Shown here in pieces: positions 28,057 through 37,013 of a stretch of 64,000 bases of DNA (position 1 is the first letter of the stretch; each line of letters opens with the position of its first letter). Where the stretch lies: contig NZ_CP095049.1 of the NCBI RefSeq assembly GCF_022919135.1, positions 3,724,501-3,788,500 on the forward strand, written 5' to 3'. Below the pieces are notes generated by a model, which was not told the DNA's origin, did no database searches, and worked only from the letters and a program-made list of their open reading frames with translations. Source of the stretch: Hymenobacter cellulosivorans (GTDB lineage: Bacteria > Bacteroidota > Bacteroidia > Cytophagales > Hymenobacteraceae). The position numbers and the translations under genes are program-made.

Positions 28057-29457
28057 CTAGGCCAGCGTAGCCAGCACCTGGTCCAGGGTCAGGGTTTTTT
28101 CTTCGCCCGTGCGCAGCTCCTTGAGCTTAAACTGCGCGGCAACCCGCTCCTCGGGGCCCTGGATGAGGACGTAGGGAATGCCCTTGGCGTCGGCGTACTT
28201 GAACTGCTGGGCCAGTTTCTTGCTCTCCGGGTACATTTCGCTCGGCACGCCGGCCGCGCGCAGGGCTCGCAGCACCGGTAGCAGGCTTAGCATGCCCTCG
28301 GCGTCGAAGTTGGTGAGCAGGCAGCGGGTGGTCGTGGCCGCGTTTTCGGGGAACAGGTTTAGTTCCTCCAGGCAGTCGTAGAGCCGGTCGACGCCGAAGC
28401 TGAAGCCCACGCCCGACACGCCCGGCAACCCGAAGGCGCCGGTTAAGTTGTCGTAGCGGCCCCCGCCGCTGACGCTGCCCATATTCACGTTGTTGATCTT
28501 GATTTCGAAGATGCAGCCCGTGTAGTAGGAGAGGCCCCGGGCCAGCGTCGGGTCGAATTCGAGGCGCTTAAACTGCTCGAAGCCGAAGCTGGAAAGGAAG
28601 TCCACAACCTGCCCCAGCTCTTGCAAGCCTTTGTACGTATCGGCGGCATCCGTCGGCACGCTAGCGGCCCCGAAAGCAGCACGCAGCTTCTCCAGCTTGT
28701 CCGTAAACGAGCCTTCCACGGCCAGCAGGTCAAACAGCTGCCCGGCAGCGGCTTCGGAAAAGCCCCGCTCCAGCAGTTCCTTGGTTACCCCGTCGCGCCC
28801 GATTTTGTCGAGCTTGTCAATGGCCACGAACAGGTCGGTTTCGCGGGCCTCGCTGTTCAGAGCTTGGTAGATATTGCGCAGCACCCCGCGGTGGTTGATT
28901 TTGATGGTAAAGTCCTCCAAACCCAGCGTATTCAGCACCTCGCTCATCATCAGCACGATTTCGGCCTCGCAGAGCAACGAATCAGTGCCCACCACGTCGG
29001 CGTCGCACTGGTAAAACTCGCGGTACCGGCCGCGCTGGGGCCGGTCGGCGCGCCACACGGGCTGAATCTGGTAGCGCTTAAAGGGAAACGTCAGCGTGCC
29101 GCGGTTCATGACCACGTAGCGGGCAAAAGGCACGGTCAGGTCGTAGCGCAGGCCTTTTTCGGCTACTTTGGGCAGGACTCGGCGGGTTGCTTTGCCGTCT
29201 TCGTTCTGCAGGTCGTCGGCCGTTACGTCCTTGAGGAAGTCGCCCGAGTTCAGGACTTTAAACAGGAGCTGGTCGCCCTCGTCGCCGTATTTGCCGGTCA
29301 GCACCGACAGGTTTTCCAGGGTCGGAGTTTCGAGTGGGGCGTAGCCGAACTTCTCGAAGGTGCGGCGGATAATGCCGAAAATATAGTTGCGGCGGGCCAC
29401 CACGGCCGGGCCAAAGTCGCGGGTGCCTTTCGGAATGCTGGGTTTTTGGGCGCTCAT
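28057..29457 (-). CDS. hisS: Histidyl-tRNA synthetase
   Basis: A 466-residue class II aminoacyl-tRNA synthetase. The ATG at 29457 gives MSAQKPSIPKGTRDFGP, whose KGTRDFGP is the standard HisRS opening; the longer frame to 29583 is rejected. Motif 2 is visible as FYQCDADVVG, the histidine-specific motifs as LARGLSYYTGCIFEI and SGGGRYDNLTGAFG, and the C-terminal anticodon-binding domain begins near residue 370. It charges tRNA-His in the cytosol. The likely -7 element on the minus strand is TACCTTCG near 29483-29490, a weaker match to TAnnTTTG. Single gene with its own terminator. Confidence 0.96.
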   Translation of the reverse strand: MSAQKPSIPKGTRDFGPAVVARRNYIFGIIRRTFEKFGYAPLETPTLENLSVLTGKYGDEGDQLLFKVLNSGDFLKDVTADDLQNEDGKATRRVLPKVAEKGLRYDLTVPFARYVVMNRGTLTFPFKRYQIQPVWRADRPQRGRYREFYQCDADVVGTDSLLCEAEIVLMMSEVLNTLGLEDFTIKINHRGVLRNIYQALNSEARETDLFVAIDKLDKIGRDGVTKELLERGFSEAAAGQLFDLLAVEGSFTDKLEKLRAAFGAASVPTDAADTYKGLQELGQVVDFLSSFGFEQFKRLEFDPTLARGLSYYTGCIFEIKINNVNMGSVSGGGRYDNLTGAFGLPGVSGVGFSFGVDRLYDCLEELNLFPENAATTTRCLLTNFDAEGMLSLLPVLRALRAAGVPSEMYPESKKLAQQFKYADAKGIPYVLIQGPEERVAAQFKLKELRTGEEKTLTLDQVLATLA

Positions 29458-29545
29458 CGGGTAATATGCGGAATGATGGGGCGAAGGTACAACGCCCCGC
29501 CTGACTTCGCCCAGCCCCCGCGCCCTATTGTAGTAGTGCGGCCCG

Positions 29546-29911
29546 CTAGTGCGACGAAGAGCCGGCCGCCTTGCCTGGCTCAAAGCTTTCCGCGTCGAGC
29601 AGGGAGGGCACCACCAGCGGCTGCGACTCGGCGTCCAGGTCCAGAAAGTGGTGGCGCACGGTGTCGGGTACGTGGCAGAGCACGAGGCGGCGCTCCTGGC
29701 AGTGCAGCATGTAGGCGTAGGCCAGCAGCAGGTCGATGGCCTCGGCCGAGAGGTGGTCGAGCAGACTGCAATCCACCCAAATGGCTTTTTTAGGACTCCG
29801 GCTGGCCCGGTGCAGGGCCCGCGTCAGCTTGAGCTCATCCTTTTCCTGCCTGGAAGGGGCCAGAACCAACAAATAGCTCTGTGGTAATTCTTCGCGATGA
29901 ACATCAAGCAT
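29546..29911 (-). CDS. STAS-domain-like protein
   Basis: A 121-residue soluble protein. ATG 29911 (MLDVHREELPQ) is chosen over the upstream 29932. The fold pattern resembles STAS (anti-sigma-factor antagonist): a central strand and turn KAIWVDCSLLDHLSAEAIDLLLAYAYML, in which D-C-S-L-L-D occupies the place of the usual D-x-S/T-x-x-D/S regulatory loop, then RRLVLCHVPDTVRHHFLDLD. STAS proteins switch sigma-regulating kinases or transporters by phosphorylation. No partner kinase is adjacent; hisS lies 88 bp downstream. Assignment is by pattern only. Confidence 0.65.
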   Translation of the reverse strand: MLDVHREELPQSYLLVLAPSRQEKDELKLTRALHRASRSPKKAIWVDCSLLDHLSAEAIDLLLAYAYMLHCQERRLVLCHVPDTVRHHFLDLDAESQPLVVPSLLDAESFEPGKAAGSSSH

Positions 29912-30035
29912 AACCGGGCGGCAGGTGGGCACAGGAAGAGCAGGAGGGCTCTACCGGCTTCCCAATACGAGTTGGACTCTGCCCGCGACTTGGTATTAAA
30001 TAAGGAAATACTGACTGCTGACAAGAAAGTAGCGG

Positions 30036-30704
30036 CTACTGTGGCGCTTGGCCGGCCGCGGCTCGGCTGCGGCGCAGCTGCCGCAGCACCGGCCCCGCCA
30101 GCGGCGACTTCAGCGGGGCCCGCAGGCCGGCCCGGCGCAGGGTCGCGGCGGTCCAGTCGTTGCAAGTGCGTAAGGCGTGGTAGCGGCCCCGGGCCCGGAA
30201 GAAAAAGTCGGAAGGAGTGTAGCCAGCCGCGTTGCGCAGCTGGGCCCGCCCGGCGCTGTCGGGCGCGAAAGACGCTTGCAGCAAAGTGGTCAGGCGCCGG
30301 TACTGGTCTGCCGAAATCTGCAACGCCACCACGTGCTGACCAGGCCGCGGGGCGCTTTGGTAGAAACCCACGTGCATGAGCGTGCGGCCCGGCCCGGCGG
30401 CGCGCAGCACCGTGCCCACGCCGGGCATTCGGCCGCCATAGGAAGCCAGGTAAAACCGCTCACTACCCCAGCCGAACGCCGCGTACTCGTGGGCGGAAAA
30501 CTGCGCCGTGAGCTGGGGCTGCCCAAGCTGCTGGAGCCAGTCGGTGCCCGTGCGGGGCTCGCGCACGGGCACCACAATGTCGGTGTGAAAGCCGTTGGAC
30601 ACCACGAACACCGGAATTCCGCCTGGCGTGGGCCGAAACTCCCGGTTGACGGGTACCCGGCCGCCAGCAAAAAACAGCAGAAGAAAGGCCAGGGCGGGAT
30701 ACAT
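30036..30704 (-). CDS. DUF2459 (TIGR02117) family protein
   Basis: A 222-residue protein with an N-terminal hydrophobic segment (ALAFLLLFFAGG) that serves as membrane anchor or signal. DUF2459 landmarks are visible: VFVVSNGFHTDIVVPV (about 30-45), FGWGSERFYL (about 75-84) and a late RTCNDWTAATL (about 180). The conserved His, Cys and Asn are suggestive of a cysteine-peptidase-like fold, but the family has no assigned activity that I can name with confidence. The C-terminus is Arg/Ala-rich. It follows an alpha/beta hydrolase gene, separated from it by a large palindrome (30747-30816). Confidence 0.82.
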   Translation of the reverse strand: MYPALAFLLLFFAGGRVPVNREFRPTPGGIPVFVVSNGFHTDIVVPVREPRTGTDWLQQLGQPQLTAQFSAHEYAAFGWGSERFYLASYGGRMPGVGTVLRAAGPGRTLMHVGFYQSAPRPGQHVVALQISADQYRRLTTLLQASFAPDSAGRAQLRNAAGYTPSDFFFRARGRYHALRTCNDWTAATLRRAGLRAPLKSPLAGPVLRQLRRSRAAAGQAPQ

Positions 30705-30746
30705 GGGCGGTGCGTAACGGAATAGGCCGGATTAGGTGGCCCAAAA

Positions 30747-30816
30747 CCAGTGGAGGCCGGAAAGTTGGGAAAAACTTCCGTAGCGGAGGCTGTTCCAACT
30801 TTCCGGCCTCCACTGG
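30747..30816. repeat. 22-bp perfect inverted repeat
   Basis: Arms 30747-30768 and 30795-30816 are exact complements (CCAGTGGAGG at the outer end, AAAGTTGG at the inner end). The 26-base loop contains a further small dyad, CTTCCG-TAG-CGGAGG. It sits between two minus-strand genes and has no T run. Confidence 0.85.
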
Positions 30817-30831
30817 TGGCTTGCTGTTCTT

Positions 30832-32016
30832 CTAGTGGGCTTTGGTCGGTACCGGCGGCTGCATCAGCTGGGCCAGCAACGTGCGCAGGGCGGCGGGGCC
30901 ATCGGGACCGTACAAAAAGCTGTGGCCGCCGGTGGGCCGGGAAAGGAAGTGCCACTGCCTGGCCTGGCCTTGCTGTTGCTCGTAAGTGGCGCGCACCTCT
31001 TGATAGGCAAATACGTCGTCGTCTTGGGCGTGGAGCGAATACAGCGGGGCGCCCCGACGGAGTTGCTTGAAGTTCAGCGGCCCCAGGGCACTGATGGGCC
31101 GGGCCGAAAGGGCATAGAACCCCGCAAAGCCCGCCGGCGACTGGCAGGCGTACCAGAACGCCGCCGTGCCGCCGTTGGACATGCCGCCCAGAAACACCCG
31201 CCGGCTGTCGACGTGGTAGCGCTGCTTTACCTGCTCCACCATCGTGCGCACGTTTTCCAGAGCAGCCCGTTGTTCCAGCCACCCGAACGACTGCCGGCCG
31301 AAGGGATAAAGCACCAGGGCGTTTTGCTCGGCCGCGGCGGCAAAAATAGGCTCCTGCGTCACACCAGGGTTGGCTGAGCGGAATTGCGGCGTGCTGGTAA
31401 TTCCGCCGTGCAAATACACGAGCAAGGCCGTCGGCCGGGTCGGTTGGTAGGTTTTGGGTACGTACACCAAATACGGCACCCGCACTGTATCGACAGGGGC
31501 GTAGTACAGGGCAAAGCCGGGCTGAACTGCCGCGTAGCTGCCCGATTTTGGGGATGCCGGCAGCGCCTGACTTAGCGCGGCTTGTTGCCACGCCGCGGCG
31601 GCGCGCTGGGCTTCAGCGGCGCGGCGGGCGGCGGTTTGCCGCAGCTGGCTTAAAAAGTAGAACCACTGCGGAAAGCCGTGCAGGCTGCTTAACCCCGGGT
31701 CCTGCGCCATTTGGTCAACGTCGCGGGCGGTGATGGGCACATTGGCCTGCCGACTCAGCCGTAGCAACCAGCGCAGGGCTTGGGCCTGCTGGCCGGGGCA
31801 GTTGGCTGCCGCTCCGGCTCCGGCGTACAGATCGAAGGGGCCAGCTTTGGTGGTGTCGGCAAAGGCTTGGACAAAGGCTGCGCTGGCTTCGCAGTAGTTT
31901 TTCTGCCCAAGTTGGCGGGCAGCGCCTTCCAGGAGCTGGTCGTAGGTTTGGGCGCGGGCCTGGGAGCCGGTGAGCAGCAGGCCCAGCATCAGCCCCGACG
32001 ATACTAGGTGTTTCAT
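30832..32016 (-). CDS. Secreted alpha/beta-hydrolase (esterase/depolymerase-like)
   Basis: A 394-residue protein with signal peptide (LVSSGLMLGLLLTGSQARAQ). The N-terminal region (about 24-150) is helical and TPR-like. The hydrolase domain begins near residue 180: oxyanion loop YLHGGITS (His203-Gly-Gly), nucleophile Ser280 in FLGGMSNGG, an acidic residue in HAQDDDVF and catalytic His in TGGHSFLYG. The shape fits feruloyl-esterase, PHB-depolymerase-like or prolyl-oligopeptidase-like hydrolases. The substrate is unknown. It is 18 bp downstream of the serine-hydrolase gene on the same strand, so the two may be co-transcribed. Confidence 0.82.
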   Translation of the reverse strand: MKHLVSSGLMLGLLLTGSQARAQTYDQLLEGAARQLGQKNYCEASAAFVQAFADTTKAGPFDLYAGAGAAANCPGQQAQALRWLLRLSRQANVPITARDVDQMAQDPGLSSLHGFPQWFYFLSQLRQTAARRAAEAQRAAAAWQQAALSQALPASPKSGSYAAVQPGFALYYAPVDTVRVPYLVYVPKTYQPTRPTALLVYLHGGITSTPQFRSANPGVTQEPIFAAAAEQNALVLYPFGRQSFGWLEQRAALENVRTMVEQVKQRYHVDSRRVFLGGMSNGGTAAFWYACQSPAGFAGFYALSARPISALGPLNFKQLRRGAPLYSLHAQDDDVFAYQEVRATYEQQQGQARQWHFLSRPTGGHSFLYGPDGPAALRTLLAQLMQPPVPTKAH

Positions 32017-32034
32017 AAAGCGGCTGGAACGAGG

Positions 32035-33537
32035 TTACTGCAGCTTTTTGAGTTGCTCGGCGGCATTGCGGCTGTTGGGGTCCAGCTTGAGTACCTGCTT
32101 GTAGTTCTTCACGGCCAGCGGCTTGTTGCCCAGCTCCTGGTAGGTTTCGGCCAGGCTGTCGTAGGTGTTGGCGCTGCTGGGGTAGAGGCTCACGTTGAGC
32201 TTGAAGATTTCCAGGGCTTCCTTGGGCTGGTTCTGGCGCAGCAGGCTGTAGCCCCAGGCGTTCACGTCGTCTTCGGGCAGCTGGTAGGCCGCGTTTTTCT
32301 TTTGTTCCTGTCGCACCAGCTCCAGTGCTTTGTCAAAGCCCTGTTTGCGCAGCTGCTGGTGCAGGGCCCGCAGCTGGGGCGGCAGGCCAAAGCCGGTGGC
32401 CACGCGCATATCGGGTACGTAGAAGCTGGCTATTTCATCCACAAACCGGTCGGGGTTGGCCCCAATCAGGTTGGTGAGCACCACCACGGCCAGGTCGTCG
32501 TTGGGGTACACAAATACCGCACTGCGGCCCCCGCCCACGGCCGCGGCGGCCGGATGCTCGGGCCGTCCTACGGTGGGCCAGCCGGCGGCGTAGCCATTGA
32601 GCTGCCGGCTAAAGCCCGCGGTCTGGCCGTTGTTGAGTGGCACCGGCGTCCAGAGGGTGGTCAGGCTGGCCGGTTTCAGGAGCTGGCCCTGCTGCAGGGC
32701 CAGCGCCCAGTGAGCCATATCGGCGGCGGTGGAGTTGAGGCCGGCGGCGGTGTAGAGCATCGGCGCAAATACCTCGAAGACGTTGCGCAGTTCCTTGCCG
32801 CGGCGCAATTCGCCATCCACGGCGTGCAGGAAGCTGTAGCCCCGCACTGCGTGCGGCGTTACTGTGTGGGCGTCGGCGAAGCCGGTGCGGGGCATGCCCA
32901 CGGCCCAAAGCTGCTTTTGCTCAATGAACTGGGCAAATGGCTGGCCGCTGAGCTTGTCGATTAGCTTGCCCAGCAGCAGGTAGTTGGTTTGGTTGTAGCC
33001 GAATTTCTCCCCGGTCTTAAATTCCATGGGCTGGGTCTGGACCTTTGCCCAGGCCGCCTGCTGCTCGGCTTCACTTACCTGCTCGTCGTCGGGCATAATG
33101 TTGGGAATGCCCGAGCTGTGGGCCAGCAGCTGCCGGATGGTAACCGGCTGCCAGGCGGCCGGCAGCCCCGGCAAATACTGCCCGATAGGGGCGGCCAGAT
33201 CCAGTTTGCCGGCTTCCACCAGCTGCATCACCGCCACGCCGGTAAAGGCCTTGGTAATGGAGTTGATGGGGAACACCGTGCGGCTGGTTACCGGCACTGA
33301 GTCCTGCACGTTGGCCAAGCCGTAGTTGTTGAGCTTCACAATCTTGCCGTGGTGCACTACGGCCAGCTGCAAGCCCGGAATACGCAGCTGCCGCATCTTG
33401 TTTTGCACCAGCATATCCACGCTGTCGGCAGCCGGCGTCCGTTGTGTTGATTGAGTTGGTTGAATTGCTTGGGCCCAGGTGTTGGTAGTAAGCGTCAGGG
33501 TCATTCCGAGGGCCGCCAGATAAGTAGTCATTTTCAT
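32035..33537 (-). CDS. Secreted beta-lactamase-family serine hydrolase with C-terminal TPR
   Basis: A 500-residue exported protein (signal LAALGMTLTLTTNTWAQA). The class C beta-lactamase/DD-peptidase fold is shown by the S-x-x-K motif (Ser93-Ile-Thr-Lys96 in INSITKAFTG) and the second motif near Tyr181 in FGYNQTNYLLLG, where Y-N-Q takes the place of the usual Y-x-N. The C-terminal 110 residues are TPR-like (NAWGYSLLRQNQPKEALEIF and NTYDSLAETYQELGNKPLAV). Such proteins are usually esterases or peptidases rather than true beta-lactamases. It is followed 18 bp later by an alpha/beta hydrolase. Confidence 0.85.
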   Translation of the reverse strand: MKMTTYLAALGMTLTLTTNTWAQAIQPTQSTQRTPAADSVDMLVQNKMRQLRIPGLQLAVVHHGKIVKLNNYGLANVQDSVPVTSRTVFPINSITKAFTGVAVMQLVEAGKLDLAAPIGQYLPGLPAAWQPVTIRQLLAHSSGIPNIMPDDEQVSEAEQQAAWAKVQTQPMEFKTGEKFGYNQTNYLLLGKLIDKLSGQPFAQFIEQKQLWAVGMPRTGFADAHTVTPHAVRGYSFLHAVDGELRRGKELRNVFEVFAPMLYTAAGLNSTAADMAHWALALQQGQLLKPASLTTLWTPVPLNNGQTAGFSRQLNGYAAGWPTVGRPEHPAAAAVGGGRSAVFVYPNDDLAVVVLTNLIGANPDRFVDEIASFYVPDMRVATGFGLPPQLRALHQQLRKQGFDKALELVRQEQKKNAAYQLPEDDVNAWGYSLLRQNQPKEALEIFKLNVSLYPSSANTYDSLAETYQELGNKPLAVKNYKQVLKLDPNSRNAAEQLKKLQ

Positions 33538-33626
33538 AAAGCAAGAGAAGAAACGGTGGAGAAGGACGGGAAGGAAAAGGTACTGAACAGGGTAAAGAGT
33601 ATAGAGTATGGTTTGGGTGTTACCAA

Positions 33627-33661
33627 AACGGCCCTTCCAAGACTTCCTCAGAAGGACCGTT
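33627..33661 (-). terminator. Terminator downstream of the outer-membrane receptor gene
   Basis: On the minus strand AACGGTCCTTC pairs with GAAGGGCCGTT, with one mismatch, and is followed by TTTTGG. It lies 15 bp past the stop of the gene ending at 33676. The T run is short. Confidence 0.65.
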
Positions 33662-33675
33662 CCGGGTCGTTGGGC

Positions 33676-36135
33676 CTAGCCACCGAAGCCCCCACCGCCA
33701 CCCTGTGGCGCCGACTCAATCTTTTTCGGGGGCTTGTTCGAGCCGAAGTACCAGCTGAAGCCCAGGTAGCCGACGCGCGTTTCGTACTTGTTGAGGTAAG
33801 TAGCGCGGTAGCCATTGTCACCGAAGGCCTCGATGCGCTGGCGCTGGGTGTTCAGGATGTCGCTAACCCGCAGCGTGAGGGCCGCCCGGTCATTGAACAG
33901 CTTCTGACGCAGGGCCACTTCCACGCCACCCTGGGGCAGCAGCCGGCCCTGGGGCGTAATCACGGCGGCCCGGTAGGTGCCCGTTACCTGCACGTCGAGC
34001 TTGGGCAGGGGCGTAAAGCTGTTCATCAGGCGGGCCGTGCCGGTCATGTTGCTGCGGCTGGCTTCGGTGTTGGCCAGAGCCGTTACCGTGTTGCGAAACA
34101 ACGAGCCGCTGGCCGTCAGGCGCCACCACTTAGCCAGGGGCTGGTTTAAGTTCATTTCCAGGCCGTAGCTGCGGGTCTGGCCGAAGTTGCGGTTTAGTTC
34201 GGCCGTTACCACGCCGGCGGCGCCGTTGAGCCGGGTAGCTTCCTCATCGACCTCCCGGAGGCGCTGAATGGCGTTGTTGGTCTGGCGGTAAAAGACCGTG
34301 GTGCTCAGGCTGGCTCCGCCCATCGACACTTGGTGGCCCAGCTCGAAGGCGTTGATGTACTCGGGCCGCAGGCTGGGGTCGCCGAGGCGGTAGCTGCGCT
34401 GGTCCTGGTAGAGCGGGAAAGCCAGCAGCTGCATGAAGTTGGGCCGGTTGAGGCGGCGGGCATAACTCACCTGCACGCGCTGGTCGCCGGGCAGGGTGCG
34501 CACCACCGTGGCCGAGGGAAACAGGTTGAGGTAGTTGAGGTTGAAAGCACCCTGGCCACCTTTCACGTTGCCCTGGGTGCGGGTGTACTCGGCCCGTACG
34601 CCGCCCTGGTAGCTCCACTTGCCGCGCTGCAATTGGTAGGTAGCGTAGCCGGCCTGCAAGTATTCCTGGAAGTTGTAGGCCACCGAGCGGCTATCGATGC
34701 GGGCATAGTTCCAGGGCTGGTCGGTGTTCTGCAGCAGGTAGTCATACGTGCCGTCATTGGTCTGCCACTGGCCCTTGAGGCCCAGGTCTACGCGGCTCGT
34801 CGAGTCGAGCGGGTGGGTGTAGTCTATCTGGTTGTACACGGCCTGCAGACGCACGCCCAAATCCTGTTTCCATTCGGGCTCGGGCACCGAGTTGCTGGTC
34901 AATTGCTGGCCTACTACCACCGTGGCCCACAGGTTGGTGTAGCCCAGGTTGGCGGTTAGTTCCCGGCCTTTGTGCTGGGCCCAGGTACGGCGGTAGTCCG
35001 TCGACATATCCAGGGTTTTCACGTCTTCCGTCACGCGCTGGGTGTTTTGCTGCGCCACTCCGTTGAGCAAGGCCTGCTGGGTAGCCGTATTCAGGCCATT
35101 ATTCAGTTGGGGCTCGGCCGTAAAGCTCAGGCTTTGCTCGGGGCTAATGGTGTAGTCCAGGCCGAGGCGGCCGTTGTGGGAGCTGCTGTGGCGCTGGCCC
35201 CGGCCTTCCTGGTGCAGCAGAATCGTCTGGTTGTCGAGGACCACGGTCTGGTCCACGTTGTTTTGCTGACGGTATCGGTCGTCGCGGGCGTTGTAGCTGC
35301 CAAACAGGTTGGCTTTGCCCCGGTGGCGGTTCAGGCTGAGGGAAGTGTTGTACTTGTCGGCCGTGCCCAGGGTAGCCATGGCCTGCCCGTTCCAGCCGTC
35401 TTTGCGCTGCTTTTTCAGGATGATGTTGATAACGCCGCCCGAGCCGGCCGCGTCGTAGCGGGCCGAGGGGTTGGTTACCACTTCTACTTTCTCAATGGCG
35501 CTGGCCGGAATTTGCTCCAGCCGCGTGCCGGTGCCCCCGTTGGCGGCCCCGCTGGGCTTGCCGTCGATGAGCACAGTGATGTTGCTGCTGCCGCGCATGC
35601 TCACCGCCCCGCTCTGGTCCACCGACACCGAAGGCACGTTCTGTAACACATTTACGGCCGTGCCACCCACGCTGCTCAAATCCTTCTCCACGTTAATCAC
35701 CTTTTTGTCCAGGTTGTCGACCACGGCGGCCCGCTCCCCCTGCACCGTCACGCCCGCCAGCTGGGTGGTCGTGCTCAGGAGCTTCACGGTACCCAACTGC
35801 GCATCGGGCGCGGCAGGCGTCAAGGTTACAGCTTTACGCAGGGGCTTGTAGCCCAGCACCGTAGCCCGCACCAGATAGTGGCCCAGTCCTACTTTTTCCA
35901 GGTGAAAAGCGCCGTTTTCGCCGGTCTGGCCCCCACTAACGAAGGTAGAATCTTGGGCCCGCAGTAAAACGACCGAAGCAAAGGATAGGGGCTGGCCGTT
36001 GCTGTTATCGAGCAGGGTTCCGGCCACGGAGCCCGGAGTGGAGCCGATATTTTGGGCCCGCAAACCCAGTGGCAGGAGCGTAACAAGCAGCCCCAGGCAC
36101 CGCAGCGCCCGGCTAAAAGCAGAGGAGAAGTTCAT
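33676..36135 (-). CDS. TonB-dependent outer-membrane receptor (OMP_b-brl_3 type)
   Basis: An 819-residue protein starting at the ATG at 36135 with signal peptide SRALRCLGLLVTLLPLGLRAQ. Residues about 28-115 form a carboxypeptidase-regulatory-like domain (GSVAGTLLDNSNGQPLSFASVVLL). The plug domain follows (VNVLQNVPSVSVDQSGAVSMRGSSNITVLIDG around 150-185) with VVTNPSARYDAAGSGGVINIILKK. The rest is a beta-barrel. The C-terminus has a Gly-rich tail (QGGGGGFGG). It differs from SusC and has no SusD partner here, so it may import something other than glycans, or be a receptor-type barrel. A conserved upstream motif is at 36411. Confidence 0.9.
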   Translation of the reverse strand: MNFSSAFSRALRCLGLLVTLLPLGLRAQNIGSTPGSVAGTLLDNSNGQPLSFASVVLLRAQDSTFVSGGQTGENGAFHLEKVGLGHYLVRATVLGYKPLRKAVTLTPAAPDAQLGTVKLLSTTTQLAGVTVQGERAAVVDNLDKKVINVEKDLSSVGGTAVNVLQNVPSVSVDQSGAVSMRGSSNITVLIDGKPSGAANGGTGTRLEQIPASAIEKVEVVTNPSARYDAAGSGGVINIILKKQRKDGWNGQAMATLGTADKYNTSLSLNRHRGKANLFGSYNARDDRYRQQNNVDQTVVLDNQTILLHQEGRGQRHSSSHNGRLGLDYTISPEQSLSFTAEPQLNNGLNTATQQALLNGVAQQNTQRVTEDVKTLDMSTDYRRTWAQHKGRELTANLGYTNLWATVVVGQQLTSNSVPEPEWKQDLGVRLQAVYNQIDYTHPLDSTSRVDLGLKGQWQTNDGTYDYLLQNTDQPWNYARIDSRSVAYNFQEYLQAGYATYQLQRGKWSYQGGVRAEYTRTQGNVKGGQGAFNLNYLNLFPSATVVRTLPGDQRVQVSYARRLNRPNFMQLLAFPLYQDQRSYRLGDPSLRPEYINAFELGHQVSMGGASLSTTVFYRQTNNAIQRLREVDEEATRLNGAAGVVTAELNRNFGQTRSYGLEMNLNQPLAKWWRLTASGSLFRNTVTALANTEASRSNMTGTARLMNSFTPLPKLDVQVTGTYRAAVITPQGRLLPQGGVEVALRQKLFNDRAALTLRVSDILNTQRQRIEAFGDNGYRATYLNKYETRVGYLGFSWYFGSNKPPKKIESAPQGGGGGFGG

Positions 36136-36410
36136 GACAAGAAGAAGTGTGAGTGAAAAAACCAGGCAAGGCGAAGCCAATCCAGGCGGCCGCGGATCCG
36201 CTGGGCTTCCCTGGCACAGGGAGGTAGGTAAGGCTGAAGAATCCTTTCGGGAGCCAGCATTTTTCCACTTACCCGGAGCGGCGGCTGTGAAGAGCCGGGC
36301 TACAGATAAGGTGCTGCAAAGCGGGAAAAAGGCGGTTTGAAACCAGCTACCCCAGTTGGGTGAGCCGTAGGAAAGGGAAGTGGCGAACTACTGATACAAA
36401 TGTAGTAGAA

Positions 36411-36433
36411 GGTACTATGTGACGCAAGGTACC
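36411..36433 (-). promoter_or_regulatory. Conserved upstream motif, copy 1
   Basis: GGTACTATGTGACGCAAGG continues to GTACC and matches 37830-37850 at all but one of the first 21 positions. GGTAC and GTACC form the outer ends of a dyad. Read on the minus strand it begins TACCTTGC, close to the TAnnTTTG promoter element, and lies 276 bp upstream of the receptor start at 36135. Inferred: operator or promoter-overlapping site for a shared regulator. Confidence 0.5.
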
Positions 36434-36446
36434 TTTGCAAAAAAAA

Positions 36447-36492
36447 TAATTGTTTTACACAGGTGGTTGGCTAACCGGTTGTAAAACAATTA
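36447..36492. repeat. 13-bp inverted repeat with nested dyad
   Basis: TAATTGTTTTACA (36447-36459) and its complement (36480-36492) flank a loop that itself contains GGTT-GGCT-AACC (36465-36476). It sits just beyond the conserved motif at 36411 and could fold as a two-step hairpin. Confidence 0.65.
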
Positions 36493-36635
36493 AGTAAGAG
36501 AGCGTGCTGCATGGCAGCCGTAACCTAAAAAGGTCTGGGACAATCGGTATTTCCTCCTCACCGGCCGCGAAGCTGCGGGATACAGGCCCCGCGGCCGGTC
36601 TAGGAAGATGTGGGCTAGCGTTGGCCAGCACCCAC

Positions 36636-37013
36636 TTAGCGGACGGCGTAGGTTTGCTGCAACCGGCGGTTAAGTCCCAGCCCCTTCGATATCATAGAAG
36701 TGTTGCGGGTCTGCTGCACCTGTACCAGGGCGTTGTTCAGCATACGAGCCGTGCGCCGGGCCGCCGCAGTGCCTTTACTAGGGTCTAGGTGCAGGGCATC
36801 CAAGCGTTCCTCGTAGATTTTCTCGTGGTTGGCGGTATAAAAGCGCACAATGCTGTGGTCACGCTGGGCCGCGTCGGTTTCGATAGTCCAGTAGCCTGCG
36901 CCAGGCTGCTTAGCGTCTTCGGTGTAGATGGTCGGCTGGGCGGTAGCTGCCGAAATGGACAAGCCCAATACTACTGCCAGCATGCTCAGACGGGAAATCA
37001 GGGAAGTTTTCAT
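36636..37013 (-). CDS. Small secreted protein of unknown function
   Basis: A 125-residue protein with a good signal peptide (ISRLSMLAVVLGLSISAATAQ). The mature part (about 100 residues) is soluble and contains GAGYWTIETDAAQRDHSIVRFYTANHEKIYEERLDALHLD around 38-78, a strand-rich piece that may bind something through its conserved-looking WTIETD and FYTANHEKIYEE segments, then an Arg/Asn-rich helix. I do not recognise the family. It lies between the two carboxypeptidase-regulatory-like genes on the same strand; the gap to the next upstream gene is 170 bp. Confidence 0.7.
   Translation of the reverse strand: MKTSLISRLSMLAVVLGLSISAATAQPTIYTEDAKQPGAGYWTIETDAAQRDHSIVRFYTANHEKIYEERLDALHLDPSKGTAAARRTARMLNNALVQVQQTRNTSMISKGLGLNRRLQQTYAVR

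Larger units (their letters stand above)
36136..36635. other. Intergenic region with a regulatory-looking motif and a hairpin
   Basis: About 500 bases without a gene between the receptor start (36135) and the end of the small secreted protein gene (36636). It contains the conserved motif at 36411-36433 and the inverted repeat at 36447-36492, both listed separately. Its AT content rises sharply between 36430 and 36500. Nothing else was recognised. Confidence 0.6.

Noticed and set aside
30290..31591. Minus-strand frame of 433 codons bridging the DUF2459 and hydrolase genes
   Set aside because: It runs through two real genes in another frame and through the palindrome at 30747; it lacks any domain.
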